Shown: one piece after another, positions 34,775 to 43,144 of the stretch | Layout of the letters: every line of letters begins with the position of its first letter | Numbering within the stretch: the stretch's first letter is position 1 | NCBI GenBank assembly: GCA_002281735.1 | Contig: NCGK01000004.1 | Location: 62,001-126,000 of the forward strand | Origin: Gammaproteobacteria bacterium 28-57-27 | Lineage (GTDB): Bacteria; Pseudomonadota; Gammaproteobacteria; Halothiobacillales; Halothiobacillaceae | Length of the DNA stretch: 64,000 nucleotides | Direction of reading: 5' to 3' | Translations under genes and position numbers: made by a program | Notes under the pieces: model-generated | Told to the model about the DNA's origin: nothing | The model's input: only the letters and a program-made list of their open reading frames with translations | Databases searched by the model: none

Positions 34775-37093
34775 ATGTCCAAACCGCATACCACTATTCA
34801 CACGCTGGGCTTTCCACGCATCGGCAGCCAGCGTGAACTCAAATTCGCCCTTGAAGCTTTCTGGCGTGGCGAAATTGATGCCACCGGCCTTGAGGCCACC
34901 GCCAAGGAACTACGCGCGCGCCATTGGCAATATCAGCGCGACGCCGGGCTGGATTATGTCAGCGTGGGTGATTTCGCGCTGTATGACCATGTGCTCAACC
35001 ACACTCAGCTGCTCGGCTGCGAAGCGGCGCGCTTCAATTTTAATGACGAAGACGAACTCACCCGCTATTTCATCCAGGCGCGCGGTCGCCGTAACCAAGA
35101 TGCCAACGCCTGCGACCCAACGCCCACCGCCAGCGACCCCAGTGTCTACGCGGCTGAAATGACCAAATGGTTCGACACCAACTATCACTACCTCGTGCCC
35201 GAGTTCACTACCGAGACCACGTTCAAGCTCAACTCCGAGCGTCTGTTCAACGAAATCGAAGAGGCGCAAGCCCTAGGTCACACGCCCAAAGCCGTGCTAA
35301 TTGGCCCGCTGAGCTTCCTCTGGCTGGGCAAAGAAAAGAGCGAAAACTTCGACAAACTCGATCTGCTGGAGCGCCTGTTGCCGGTGTATGGCCAGATTCT
35401 CGCCCGCCTGAAGGCGCAGGGTGTGGCATGGGTACAAATTGACGAACCGATTCTCGGTCTCGACCTGCCCGCCGCGTGGCGCAGCGCGTTTGAATCGGCG
35501 TATAACCATCTCGCGCACAATCGCCCCAAGTTACTGCTAACAACGTATTTCAGCCCGCTGGAAGACAATCTGCGCTTGGCCTGCCAACTGCCCGTGGATG
35601 GCCTGCACATCGACGCGGTGCGTGCGCCGGATGAACTCAACCGCGTAGCCGACTGGCTGCCTGCGCACAAAGTGTTGTCGGTCGGCCTGATCGACGGGCG
35701 CAATATCTGGCGCACGGATTTAGACGCGGCGCTGAGCAAACTCAAACCACTGGCCGCACAACGTGGTGAGAACCTTTGGCTGGCACCGAGCTGCTCGCTT
35801 TTGCATGTGCCGATTGATCTGGATGCGGAAACCCGGCTGGATGGCGAAATCCAATCCTGGCTGGCCTTTGCGCGCCAAAAGCTAATCGAACTCAATGTGT
35901 TGCGCCATGCCCTGCACGACGAAGCCAGCGTCAGCGGTCAACTTGCCTCCGCCCGCCGAGCACAAGATGCCCGTCGCGCCAGCCCGCGCGTACACAATAA
36001 CGAGGTGGCGATACGCCTGCATGACCTGCCCGCGCAGGCTGAGCAGCGCCCCGCCGCGTTCGCCGAACGCCAACGCATTCAGCGTGACGCACTTGCGCTG
36101 CCCGCCTTCCCCACCACCAGCATCGGCTCCTTCCCGCAAACCATGCAGCTGCGCGCCGCCCGCGCCTCGTTCCGGCGCGGCGACATCACACAGAGCTCTT
36201 ACGAAGCCGTCATCCAGCATGAAATCGCCCAGGTGGTGCAAAAACAGGATGCTCTCGGCCTCGACGTGCTGGTGCATGGCGAGCCGGAACGCAATGACAT
36301 GGTCGAATACTTCGGCGAACAACTGGCCGGATTCGCCTTCACGCAGAACGGCTGGGTGCAGTCCTACGGTTCGCGTTGCGTCAAACCGCCGATCATCTAC
36401 GGCGATGTCAGCCGCCCGCAGGCCATGACCGTGGCATGGACGGCTTACGCGCAATCGCTGACCAGCAAACCGATGAAAGGCATGTTGACCGGCCCGGTGA
36501 CGATTTTACAGTGGTCATTTGTGCGTGACGACCAGCCACGTCGGCTCACCTGTGAACAGATTGCGCTGGCCATTCGTGATGAGGTCGCTGATCTGGAACA
36601 GGCCGGCATCCGCGTGATTCAAATCGACGAACCGGCCTTCCGCGAAGGCCTGCCGCTACGCAAGGCGCAATGGCAGACGTATCTAGACTGGGCGGGGCGC
36701 TGTTTCCGCATTAGCGCCAGCCCGGTCGCCGACAGTACGCAGATTCACACCCACATGTGTTATTCCGAGTTCAACGACATCCTGCCCGCCATTGCCGCAC
36801 TGGATGCCGACGTGATTACCATCGAAACCTCGCGTTCCGACATGGAGCTTTTGCACGGCTTCGGCAGTTTCAAATACCCAAACGAAATCGGCCCCGGCGT
36901 ATGGGACATTCACTCGCCGCGCGTACCAAGCGTGGAGGAAATGGAGCGCCTGCTGCGCAAAGCCGCTGAGGTCATCCCAGCGCAGAATCTCTGGGTCAAT
37001 CCGGATTGCGGGCTGAAAACCCGGGGCTGGGCTGAGTCGGAAGCGGGTTTGCGCAATATGGTTGAAGCGGCACGGCGCTTGCGTGCGGAATAA
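34775..37093 (+). CDS. metE: Cobalamin-independent methionine synthase
   Basis: MetE transfers a methyl group from methyltetrahydropteroyl-triglutamate to homocysteine. The 772-residue length is standard. The N-terminal domain begins [19 protein letters not shown]. The C-terminal catalytic domain holds [29 protein letters not shown], and the zinc ligands: H in [12 protein letters not shown] together with its C, E in [11 protein letters not shown], and C in [11 protein letters not shown]. It is regulated by MetR, whose gene is at 18020 and whose boxes lie at 34679-34712. Confidence 0.97.
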   Translation: MSKPHTTIHTLGFPRIGSQRELKFALEAFWRGEIDATGLEATAKELRARHWQYQRDAGLDYVSVGDFALYDHVLNHTQLLGCEAARFNFNDEDELTRYFIQARGRRNQDANACDPTPTASDPSVYAAEMTKWFDTNYHYLVPEFTTETTFKLNSERLFNEIEEAQALGHTPKAVLIGPLSFLWLGKEKSENFDKLDLLERLLPVYGQILARLKAQGVAWVQIDEPILGLDLPAAWRSAFESAYNHLAHNRPKLLLTTYFSPLEDNLRLACQLPVDGLHIDAVRAPDELNRVADWLPAHKVLSVGLIDGRNIWRTDLDAALSKLKPLAAQRGENLWLAPSCSLLHVPIDLDAETRLDGEIQSWLAFARQKLIELNVLRHALHDEASVSGQLASARRAQDARRASPRVHNNEVAIRLHDLPAQAEQRPAAFAERQRIQRDALALPAFPTTSIGSFPQTMQLRAARASFRRGDITQSSYEAVIQHEIAQVVQKQDALGLDVLVHGEPERNDMVEYFGEQLAGFAFTQNGWVQSYGSRCVKPPIIYGDVSRPQAMTVAWTAYAQSLTSKPMKGMLTGPVTILQWSFVRDDQPRRLTCEQIALAIRDEVADLEQAGIRVIQIDEPAFREGLPLRKAQWQTYLDWAGRCFRISASPVADSTQIHTHMCYSEFNDILPAIAALDADVITIETSRSDMELLHGFGSFKYPNEIGPGVWDIHSPRVPSVEEMERLLRKAAEVIPAQNLWVNPDCGLKTRGWAESEAGLRNMVEAARRLRAE

Positions 37094-37156
37094 CTCCAGT
37101 CGCACTGCCGCGTCCACACGTAGGTGCGACAAATTCGCACACCCCACTTGCTGCAA

Positions 37157-37208
37157 ATCCGGCGGGCTTGCATGATGCGCTGCTCACAACTCAAGCAGCC
37201 CGCCGGAT
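37157..37208 (+). promoter_or_regulatory. Perfect 12-bp inverted repeat directly upstream of chaA
   Basis: ATCCGGCGGGCT (37157-37168) pairs with AGCCCGCCGGAT (37197-37208) around a 28-base loop. The right arm ends 6 bases before the chaA start, over the place where a Shine-Dalgarno sequence should be. No T tract follows, so a translation-control hairpin or metE terminator are both possible. Confidence 0.5.
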
Positions 37209-37214
37209 CAGCTC

Positions 37215-38315
37215 ATGTCCAAAACCCAATTCCACGCCCTCGCCCCTTTTGTCGCGCTGGGCGTTTTCATTCTGGCGCATTTTTTTCATGGCGAAGCTTG
37301 GATTGTCGGCCTGGGTGGCATGACCATCCTGGTGGCGGTGATGACCGCCGTACACCATGCCGATGTGGTGGCGCACCGCGTCGGTGAGCCGTATGGTGCG
37401 CTGATTCTCGCCCTTGCGGTCACGGTGATTGAGGTGGCGCTGATTATTTCGATGATGCTGCAAGGCGATGACGATGGTGCCGAACATGCGACACTGACTC
37501 GCGACGCGATTTTCGCCACCATCATGATCGTCACCAACGGTGTGATCGGCCTAAGCCTGCTACTCGGCGGGCTACGCCATCACACGCAGAGCTTTCGCGT
37601 CGAGGGCGCGGCTCCGGCGCTGGCGGTGCTGATTGCGCTTTCCGTATTAACCTTGGTGCTACCGCGCTTTACGACCAGCACGCCCGATGCAACCTACACT
37701 ACCACTCAACTGGCCTTTGATGCCGTCGTTTCGCTGACGCTGTGGTCGGTGTTCATTTTCAGCCAAACCGTGCGCCACCGTGCAGACTTTCTTCCGGTGT
37801 ACGCGTCCGAACCTCAGATACATAAGGTTGCACATGGCACAACGCATGAACGCCCTGGCATGCGCGCTGCACTGGCGAGTCTTGCGCTGCTGCTCGTCGC
37901 CCTGATCGCCGTGGTTGGCCTGGCGGAAGCGTTGGCACCGAGCGTGGAACAGGCGGTGGACACGTTGGGGCTACCAAAGGCGGTGATCGGTATTGTAATC
38001 GCTATGCTGGTGTTGCTGCCGGAAACCCTGACCGCGATTCGCGCCGCCATCAACAACCGTCTGCAAACCAGCATCAACCTTGCCTTGGGCTCTGGACTGG
38101 CCAGCATCGGCCTGACCATTCCCGTGGTGGCAGTGACCGCCATGGTACTAGGCTTACCACTGGAGTTAGGGCTGGACGCCAAGGGCATGGTGCTGCTGAC
38201 GCTGAGCTTCATCGTCGCCATACTCACCTTGCTCACCGGGCGTTCCACCATCATGCAGGGCGCGGTGCACCTGGTAATTTTTGCTGCCTTTCTGTTCCTT
38301 TCCATCGTGCCCTAA
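37215..38315 (+). CDS. chaA: Calcium/cation:proton antiporter ChaA
   Basis: The 366-residue inner-membrane protein has about 11 hydrophobic helices and belongs to the CaCA superfamily. The two alpha-repeats carry acidic signatures: ALAVTVIEVALIISMML in the first and VLLPETLTAIRAAINNRLQ with SIGLTIPVVAVTAM in the second. ChaA exchanges Ca2+, Na+ or K+ for protons and protects at alkaline pH. ATG 37215 is the start; the ribosome-binding site is weak and partly within an upstream hairpin. A strong hairpin overlaps the stop codon. Confidence 0.9.
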   Translation: MSKTQFHALAPFVALGVFILAHFFHGEAWIVGLGGMTILVAVMTAVHHADVVAHRVGEPYGALILALAVTVIEVALIISMMLQGDDDGAEHATLTRDAIFATIMIVTNGVIGLSLLLGGLRHHTQSFRVEGAAPALAVLIALSVLTLVLPRFTTSTPDATYTTTQLAFDAVVSLTLWSVFIFSQTVRHRADFLPVYASEPQIHKVAHGTTHERPGMRAALASLALLLVALIAVVGLAEALAPSVEQAVDTLGLPKAVIGIVIAMLVLLPETLTAIRAAINNRLQTSINLALGSGLASIGLTIPVVAVTAMVLGLPLELGLDAKGMVLLTLSFIVAILTLLTGRSTIMQGAVHLVIFAAFLFLSIVP

Positions 38316-38356
38316 CAGGCGGCTGAAATGAGTATTTTAGCCGCCTGTTAGGGCAC
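38307..38356 (+). terminator. 18-bp perfect hairpin overlapping the chaA stop codon
   Basis: Arms 38307-38324 and 38339-38356 are exact complements (GTGCCCTAACAGGCGGCT and its partner) with a 14-base loop. The stem is very stable but followed by GATTATATT rather than a T run. It includes the TAA of chaA and probably protects or ends the transcript. Confidence 0.65.
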
Positions 38357-38370
38357 GATTATATTAATTA

Positions 38371-38538
38371 GGACTTACGCAAAATGCCGTTTTTACTCCC
38401 TCCCCCTTGACGGGGGAGGGTTGGGGAGAGGGTGGGGAAGCTGGCAAAAGTCTATGTTTTAGCGAGTGCTTCAGCCCCCTCTCCCCAACCCTCTCCCACG
38501 AGGGGAGAGGGGGCTAAATCCAGGCTTTGCGTAAGTCC
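38371..38538. mobile_element. MITE-like element with GGACTTACGCAAA ends
   Basis: The 13-bp terminal inverted repeats GGACTTACGCAAA (38371-38383) and its complement (38526-38538) are flanked by TA on both sides (ATTA| and |TATT), consistent with a TA target duplication. The interior holds two REP-like CCCTCTCCCCAACCC units in opposite orientation, the unit also seen at 29761. There is no coding capacity. The right end stops two bases before the stop codon of the His-rich gene. Confidence 0.65.
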
Positions 38539-38540
38539 TA

Positions 38541-38984
38541 TTAATGACCGTTACCATGACCGTTACCATGGCCTTTTCCATGGTCATTATTGTGATCATT
38601 GCCATTGCCACGGTAATTATCATGATCATTGTCATGATAATTTCTATCACGCTGATACTCTTGGTAACGAGGAACATATTCGCGGCTATACCAACTGTCC
38701 TTCACAAAATAGACCTGCTCACCGCAAGCATTATATTCGTGACAATGCTTTTTCCAATGTTTTGCATGCCCCGGTGGTACACGCAAATAAATAGGCGGGC
38801 GCCTAACCTGAACACGCTCAATAATCACTGGTTGCGCATAAAGGATTCGCGGCTGCGGATATCCATTTATATCAATCCGGCCATAATAACCAGGTTGACC
38901 AATAGTTATTGAAACACCAACGTCAACAGCATATACAGATGTACACGCAGCAAGCATGGCTGCCGCAAAAAAGAAACGTTTCAT
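38541..38984 (-). CDS. Secreted protein with His/Asn/Gly-rich C-terminus
   Basis: The 147-residue exported protein has a signal peptide (MKRFFFAAAMLAACTSVYA). The conserved part includes VGVSITIGQPGYYGRIDING and YLRVPPGHAKHWKKHCHEYN, then ACGEQVYFV, a family of unknown function common in beta- and gammaproteobacteria. The last 35 residues are a low-complexity tail of His, Asn, Asp and Gly (NGNDHNNDHGKGHGNGHGN) that could bind divalent metals. It begins the stress/envelope cluster. The MITE-like element abuts its stop. Confidence 0.8.
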   Translation of the reverse strand: MKRFFFAAAMLAACTSVYAVDVGVSITIGQPGYYGRIDINGYPQPRILYAQPVIIERVQVRRPPIYLRVPPGHAKHWKKHCHEYNACGEQVYFVKDSWYSREYVPRYQEYQRDRNYHDNDHDNYRGNGNDHNNDHGKGHGNGHGNGH

Positions 38985-39091
38985 CGTATACCCCTAGAGA
39001 ACTATTGATTTATTCCATCCATAAAAAACATCTTGATTAGATATTTCGATGTAAAGACTGGAAAAACCACAACAAACCAAGAAGTTACACA

Positions 39092-39307
39092 TTACTGTCC
39101 AACTTGATTACCAATAACACCACCCACCGCTGCACCACCAACTGTACCCAACGCGCCACCGCCGGTAAGAACTGCACCACCCACGGCACCCACCCCAGCA
39201 CCGATGGCCGTATTTTTATCTCTTTGTGTCATATCGGCGCACGCGCTTAAACTGAGCAACAACGTCGCAATAACTGCACCGACTGCAAATACAGAAATTT
39301 TTTTCAT
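39092..39307 (-). CDS. Glycine-zipper lipoprotein (OsmB/SlyB-like)
   Basis: The 71-residue lipoprotein has the signal peptide MKKISVFAVGAVIATLLLSL then SAC (lipidated cysteine 23). The rest is a glycine-zipper segment (AIGAGVGAVGGAVLTGGGAL, then GTVGGAAVGGVIGNQVGQ), which forms packed membrane-associated helices. Related small lipoproteins are induced by osmotic or envelope stress. TGAGGATCTG upstream gives a good ribosome-binding site. It belongs to the 38.5-43 kb stress cluster. Confidence 0.85.
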   Translation of the reverse strand: MKKISVFAVGAVIATLLLSLSACADMTQRDKNTAIGAGVGAVGGAVLTGGGALGTVGGAAVGGVIGNQVGQ

Positions 39308-39486
39308 GACAGATCCTCATTGTTAACAACATTTAAAGCGGATTCGTCATAAATGCGCAGCTACGCCTTCTCATCAACCGCGCATTCGATCTGAATCCAA
39401 CGACCACCCCATAGAACCCAAGTTTTGATGCAAATCGTTCGACTCACACAAAAATGCTGAGCCCTAGAAAACGGGATCAAGCACGA

Positions 39487-39882
<396 letters not shown>

Positions 39883-39932
39883 CTACTTCAACCTAATGCA
39901 CGACCGCCTTCGCGACAAGCATCACGTTTTTC

Positions 39933-39977
39933 AATATAAACTCTTGTCCCATTAATTTATGTGCGCTAACCCACATA
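39933..39977 (-). promoter_or_regulatory. Promoter of the collagen-like gene with Crp-type operator
   Basis: TATGTG CGCTAACC CACATA (39958-39977) is a TGTG-N8-CACA palindrome with Crp half-site spacing. On the minus strand TATATT (39938-39933) is a -10 box giving a start near 39926, so the palindrome is centred at -41.5, the class II activator position. No -35 box is present. A nearly identical site is at 42774-42789. The remainder of 39826-40414 holds no gene; a TATTTAT/ATAAATA inverted repeat lies at 39984-40000. Confidence 0.6.
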
Positions 39978-40414
39978 GGTAGCTATTTATGCAATAAATA
40001 AAGGCATCAATTAACAAGGTGTTCGCAGATTGATTTAACCATGCTTAATACAAAATTACGTTAGGCCACAATAAAGACGAGGACAGGTTGACGCTGAGCT
40101 GGCTTAGCACAGGGCATGCAGATAAAATCAGCAACGCAGCCAATTAAGCGTCTGCCTAGGGAACGACGGGCTCACCAGACAAACAACACAACCATCTGAT
40201 TAGCATGGATTTTTGCGTTACAGGCCGCTCACAGGAAGAAATTGTCGTCTAGATTTAAGCTCAGACCGCACGTGGGTTTGGCTCGAATTTGCCAAACTTT
40301 CAAAGCGTACTGCGCAAGTAATGCATACCGCCTTATATTTTTTTAAACCTAAAACATGGTGCAATGATGGTTAAAAAAAATAACCCAAATAAACAGGCAT
40401 CGCAGGATAATGCC

Positions 40415-41149
40415 ATGTCGGACGAGCACAACCCCTGTCAAAATCATCTCCTCAATGCTTTCCCAAAAGTGGTCTATGAACGCCTACTGCCATCCCTAGA
40501 GTTGGTCGCCATGCCCTTGGGTAAAGTTTTATATGAATCTGGCGATACCCAACAATATGTTTACTTCCCAACGGACTCCATTATCTCGTTGTTGTATGTC
40601 ATGGAAAATGGCGCCTCAGCAGAAATTGCAGTCGTTGGCAATGATGGGCTGATAGGAATTTCTTTATTTATGGGTGGTGACAGCGTTACCAACCGTGCCG
40701 TGGTGCAGAGTGCCGGTTATGCTTATCAACTTCCTGGAAAACAAATCAAAGAAGAATTTCATCGGCATGGTGATTTATTAACCCTGGTGCTGCGTTACAC
40801 TCAAACATTATTTACACAAATGGCACAGACAGCGGTGTGTAATCGTCATCATTCGATAGATCAACAGTTATGTCGCTGGCTTCTGTTGTCGTTGGATCGG
40901 TTAAATGGCACAGAATTGGTGATGACACAAGAATTGATTGCCAATATGCTCGGCGTGCGGCGCGAGGGTGTCACCGAGGCCGCTGGAAAACTACAAAAAC
41001 TGGGGATTATTGAATATCAACGCGGCAAAATAACTGTTCTTGACCGCCCAAGGTTAGAACAGCATAGCTGCGAGTGTTACGCCGTAGTTAAAAAAGAAAC
41101 CGATAGACTCCTGCCTTATCCAGATTCAAAATCATCGCCGTACACTTAA
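40415..41149 (+). CDS. Crp/Fnr-family transcriptional regulator
   Basis: The 244-residue product has a cupin-like effector domain (about 30-140: LPLG-type turn AMPLGKVLYESGDT, VYFPTDSIISLLYVMENGAS, AEIAVVGNDGLIGISLFMGG) and a C-terminal Crp-type helix-turn-helix (VMTQELIANMLGVRREGVTE). The cAMP-binding arginine/serine motif and the FNR cysteine cluster are both absent, so the signal is unknown. I chose ATG 40415 because AGGA lies 7-8 bases upstream; ATG 40364 would add 17 basic residues. It probably governs the surrounding stress genes, which carry Crp-type palindromes. Confidence 0.85.
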   Translation: MSDEHNPCQNHLLNAFPKVVYERLLPSLELVAMPLGKVLYESGDTQQYVYFPTDSIISLLYVMENGASAEIAVVGNDGLIGISLFMGGDSVTNRAVVQSAGYAYQLPGKQIKEEFHRHGDLLTLVLRYTQTLFTQMAQTAVCNRHHSIDQQLCRWLLLSLDRLNGTELVMTQELIANMLGVRREGVTEAAGKLQKLGIIEYQRGKITVLDRPRLEQHSCECYAVVKKETDRLLPYPDSKSSPYT

Positions 41150-41184
41150 AGCTAGTGATAACACGCAAATTCATTAATTATTAA

Positions 41185-41209
41185 GGCGGATATGCAACGC
41201 ATATCCGCC
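41185..41209. terminator. Bidirectional hairpin between the Crp-type and BON genes
   Basis: GGCGGATATGC and GCATATCCGCC form an 11-bp perfect stem with loop AAC. It lies between two convergent genes; the minus-strand side runs into TTAATAATTAAT, the plus side into CTATAAAC. Confidence 0.65.
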
Positions 41210-41270
41210 CTATAAACTCAACTCAGAAGATCTTCAGGGTTATGTTTTCACATTTTCCTGAATGACCACA

Positions 41271-42119
41271 TCAATCATGCGTGAGTTTTTTGGCATTTAC
41301 ACTTTTTACGCCCTGCACATTTTGTGCAAGCTCAATAGCCAAGGCACGTTCAGCACCACTTTGTACTTTACCGGTTAGGGTAACGACGCCATTTTTAGTT
41401 TCCACCGAAATGTTGTTACTGTGAACGTTACTGGAATACATGAGGGTGGAGTTAACCTTGGTGGTCACCCACGCATCCGAGATGGCTTTTCCAGCATCTT
41501 TCATGGCATCTTCGACCTTATCACCCGTGGACGGCTTGGCTTCTTTAACTACCAGCTGATTGTCTACGGAAACAACACCGCGTGTATTCATTGCCAAATT
41601 TTGCGCTGCATCTTTGGCCGCTTTGCTTGCCGCCGTACCTTGCAAAGTCACTTTGCCTGATTTGGTGGTTACTTCGGTAGTCAATCCACTGGCGTACTTA
41701 CTCCAGAGCAATTTGGACTTGATGGTTGAAGTAATGCCCGCATCATCCATCGCCTCGCCATAGCTGCGTGAGGTTGATTGCGCCGGTGCGACATAATCAG
41801 CGTTCACCACAATCTGGTTATCCACTTCTTTAATGCCATCCACACCCAGCGCAATTTGCTTCGCCAAGTCTTTATTGACGCCCTCATCCACCGTTCCAGT
41901 CAACGTGGCTTTGCCATTTTGCACTGAAACTTTCAAATCGTTGGCGCGCAAATAAGGACTCAGGGCGTAAGTTGTCCAGATTTGAGTTTCCTGGCGCACA
42001 TCGTTCATGTTTTGCGATACGGTATCTTCGGCATATGCACCACCCGCGAATGTTCCTAAAGCGAGCGCCATGGAAATCGCGAGGGTAGACGCGCGTAAAA
42101 TTTTACGAGTCTGGGTCAT
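41271..42119 (-). CDS. Periplasmic protein with three BON domains
   Basis: The 282-residue exported protein has a signal peptide (MTQTRKILRASTLAISMALA, then LGTFAGGAYA). Three BON domains follow at about 38-106, 122-193 and 210-282, each with the pattern V..GK.TL.G.V.....K..A..IA.. (VSVQNGKATLTGTVDEG, VTTKSGKVTLQGTAASK, VETKNGVVTLTGKVQSG). BON domains bind phospholipid surfaces, and OsmY, the best-known example, is an osmotic-stress periplasmic protein. I chose ATG 42119 for the signal peptide. A perfect FNR box lies upstream. Confidence 0.88.
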   Translation of the reverse strand: MTQTRKILRASTLAISMALALGTFAGGAYAEDTVSQNMNDVRQETQIWTTYALSPYLRANDLKVSVQNGKATLTGTVDEGVNKDLAKQIALGVDGIKEVDNQIVVNADYVAPAQSTSRSYGEAMDDAGITSTIKSKLLWSKYASGLTTEVTTKSGKVTLQGTAASKAAKDAAQNLAMNTRGVVSVDNQLVVKEAKPSTGDKVEDAMKDAGKAISDAWVTTKVNSTLMYSSNVHSNNISVETKNGVVTLTGKVQSGAERALAIELAQNVQGVKSVNAKKLTHD

Positions 42120-42188
42120 GTGGTTTTCTCGGTTTGGAATGCTTAAGCCATGCTCATGGGAAAAGACCCCATAATGCAATGCATAGTT

Positions 42189-42216
42189 GGTCATATTGAT
42201 ACATATCAACATGACC
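42189..42216 (-). promoter_or_regulatory. FNR/ANR-type box upstream of the BON gene
   Basis: TTGATACATATCAA (42196-42209) is a perfect TTGAT-N4-ATCAA FNR consensus, lying within a longer 28-bp dyad (GGTCATATTGAT/ATCAACATGACC, 11 of 12 pairs). It is centred about 83 bases upstream of the BON start. A CATTAT -10 candidate at 42176-42171 would place it near -38.5, slightly off the ideal. Confidence 0.55.
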
Positions 42217-42236
42217 CGTATGTTTTGAAAAACGTC

Positions 42237-42449
42237 TTAGAAATTATGCTTATCCATAAAATCCTTAACTTGGCTGTGCGCTTCATCTTTTGTGATCGCA
42301 TAACGCTCCTGAACCAAACCAGTAAGCTTGTCTTGCTGACCTTCAATTTGCAGAAGCTCATCTTCAGTCAGTTTGCCCCAGGCAACTTTGGCATCGCCAA
42401 CTTTTTGCTTCCACTGGGCTTTGATTTGATCGGTATTAAGCAGACTCAT
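42237..42449 (-). CDS. CsbD-family stress protein
   Basis: The 70-residue CsbD-like protein begins MSLLNTDQIKAQWKQKVGDA and continues VAWGKLTEDELLQIEGQQDK, the family core. It is small, charged and helical, and homologues are induced in general stress, with unknown biochemical role. ATG 42449 has AAAGGA 8 bases upstream. The frame stays open upstream for another 68 codons to a second well-served start at 42653, so a longer form may also be made. It is divergent from the lmo0937-like membrane protein. Confidence 0.85.
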   Translation of the reverse strand: MSLLNTDQIKAQWKQKVGDAKVAWGKLTEDELLQIEGQQDKLTGLVQERYAITKDEAHSQVKDFMDKHNF

Positions 42450-42653
42450 GATAGTTTCCTTTTGTGTGTAGGTGAATGTTTCGCCATGTAATGCGTTTGG
42501 CATATTGGCTCGTTTGAGTTCCGAATCACTCATGAAATCATCATCAACAAAATCTGATTCAGATTCGGATCGTTTTTCTGAAGCACCGCCCATCCCCGAT
42601 TGAGCATCTTTAATGTCATCTTGGGTCAATTTACTTTCAGCTAGATTATTCAT
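42450..42653 (-). other. In-frame upstream extension of the CsbD gene with its own strong start
   Basis: ATG 42653 follows CGGAGGCGAAG, an excellent ribosome-binding site, and the frame runs without a stop into the CsbD gene. It encodes 68 residues (MNNLAESKLTQDDIKDAQSG, an acidic Ser/Glu/Asp stretch, then FMSDSELKRANMPNAL). The result is either a 138-residue fusion or two nested products. I know no family for the extension. Confidence 0.5.
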
Positions 42654-42767
42654 CTTCGCCTCCGTGTGCCGATTTTGCGTAATTGCTTACCGACAGACCC
42701 ACTCTGAGCCATCAAAACCCCTTCGTCTGTACGCTGGCACACGCAGGATGACTAATATAGTTCACGC

Positions 42768-42817
42768 CTATTCTGTGGGCTAACGCACAGAATAGGGTCA
42801 ATTTTTTGAGCTATAAT
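42768..42817 (+). promoter_or_regulatory. Promoter of the small membrane protein with Crp-type operator
   Basis: CTATTCTGTG and CACAGAATAG (42768-42795) form a 10-bp perfect inverted repeat around GGCTAACG. The core TGTGGGCTAACGCACA differs from the site at 39960-39975 at only two positions. TATAAT at 42812-42817 predicts a start near 42824, placing the palindrome at -42.5. There is no -35 hexamer, so activator dependence is likely. Confidence 0.65.
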
Positions 42818-42850
42818 CCTAAGGTCAACATTTACATAGAGGATATAGCC

Positions 42851-42997
42851 ATGCTTGAAACAATTGCGATTGTATTGATTATTCTTTGGGCTCTCGGTCT
42901 GGTCTCGTCATATAGCATGGGTGGTTTTATCCATGTTTTATTAGTGATCGCGTTGATTGTTATCGTGCTTCGGGTTCTTCAGGGGCGCCGAATTTAA
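42851..42997 (+). CDS. lmo0937-family small membrane protein
   Basis: The 48-residue product has two hydrophobic helices (TIAIVLIILWALGLVSSYSM and HVLLVIALIVIVLRVLQ) and ends GRRI, the hallmark of the lmo0937 family, which is widespread and often stress-linked but of unknown function. ATG 42851 follows GAGGATATAGCC. It is the right-most member of the 38.5-43 kb cluster and is divergent from CsbD, with the Crp-type palindrome between them. Confidence 0.85.
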   Translation: MLETIAIVLIILWALGLVSSYSMGGFIHVLLVIALIVIVLRVLQGRRI

Positions 42998-43144
42998 GCG
43001 GTTGTGGTGCTTGGTTGACTCTTGTATTTATTTTGTCATTTAAATTTCATGAAAAATTCAACCCACGTTGCTGCAATCTATCGCGGCCTTCGATGATGAT
43101 TTAGAATCAAAATCCGTATTTTGATATGCAAGAGGACTTCTGCC

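Noticed and set aside
38541-38640. Tandem GACCGTTACCAT units as a possible regulatory repeat
   Set aside because: They lie within the coding end of the secreted protein and encode its His/Gly/Asn-rich tail.
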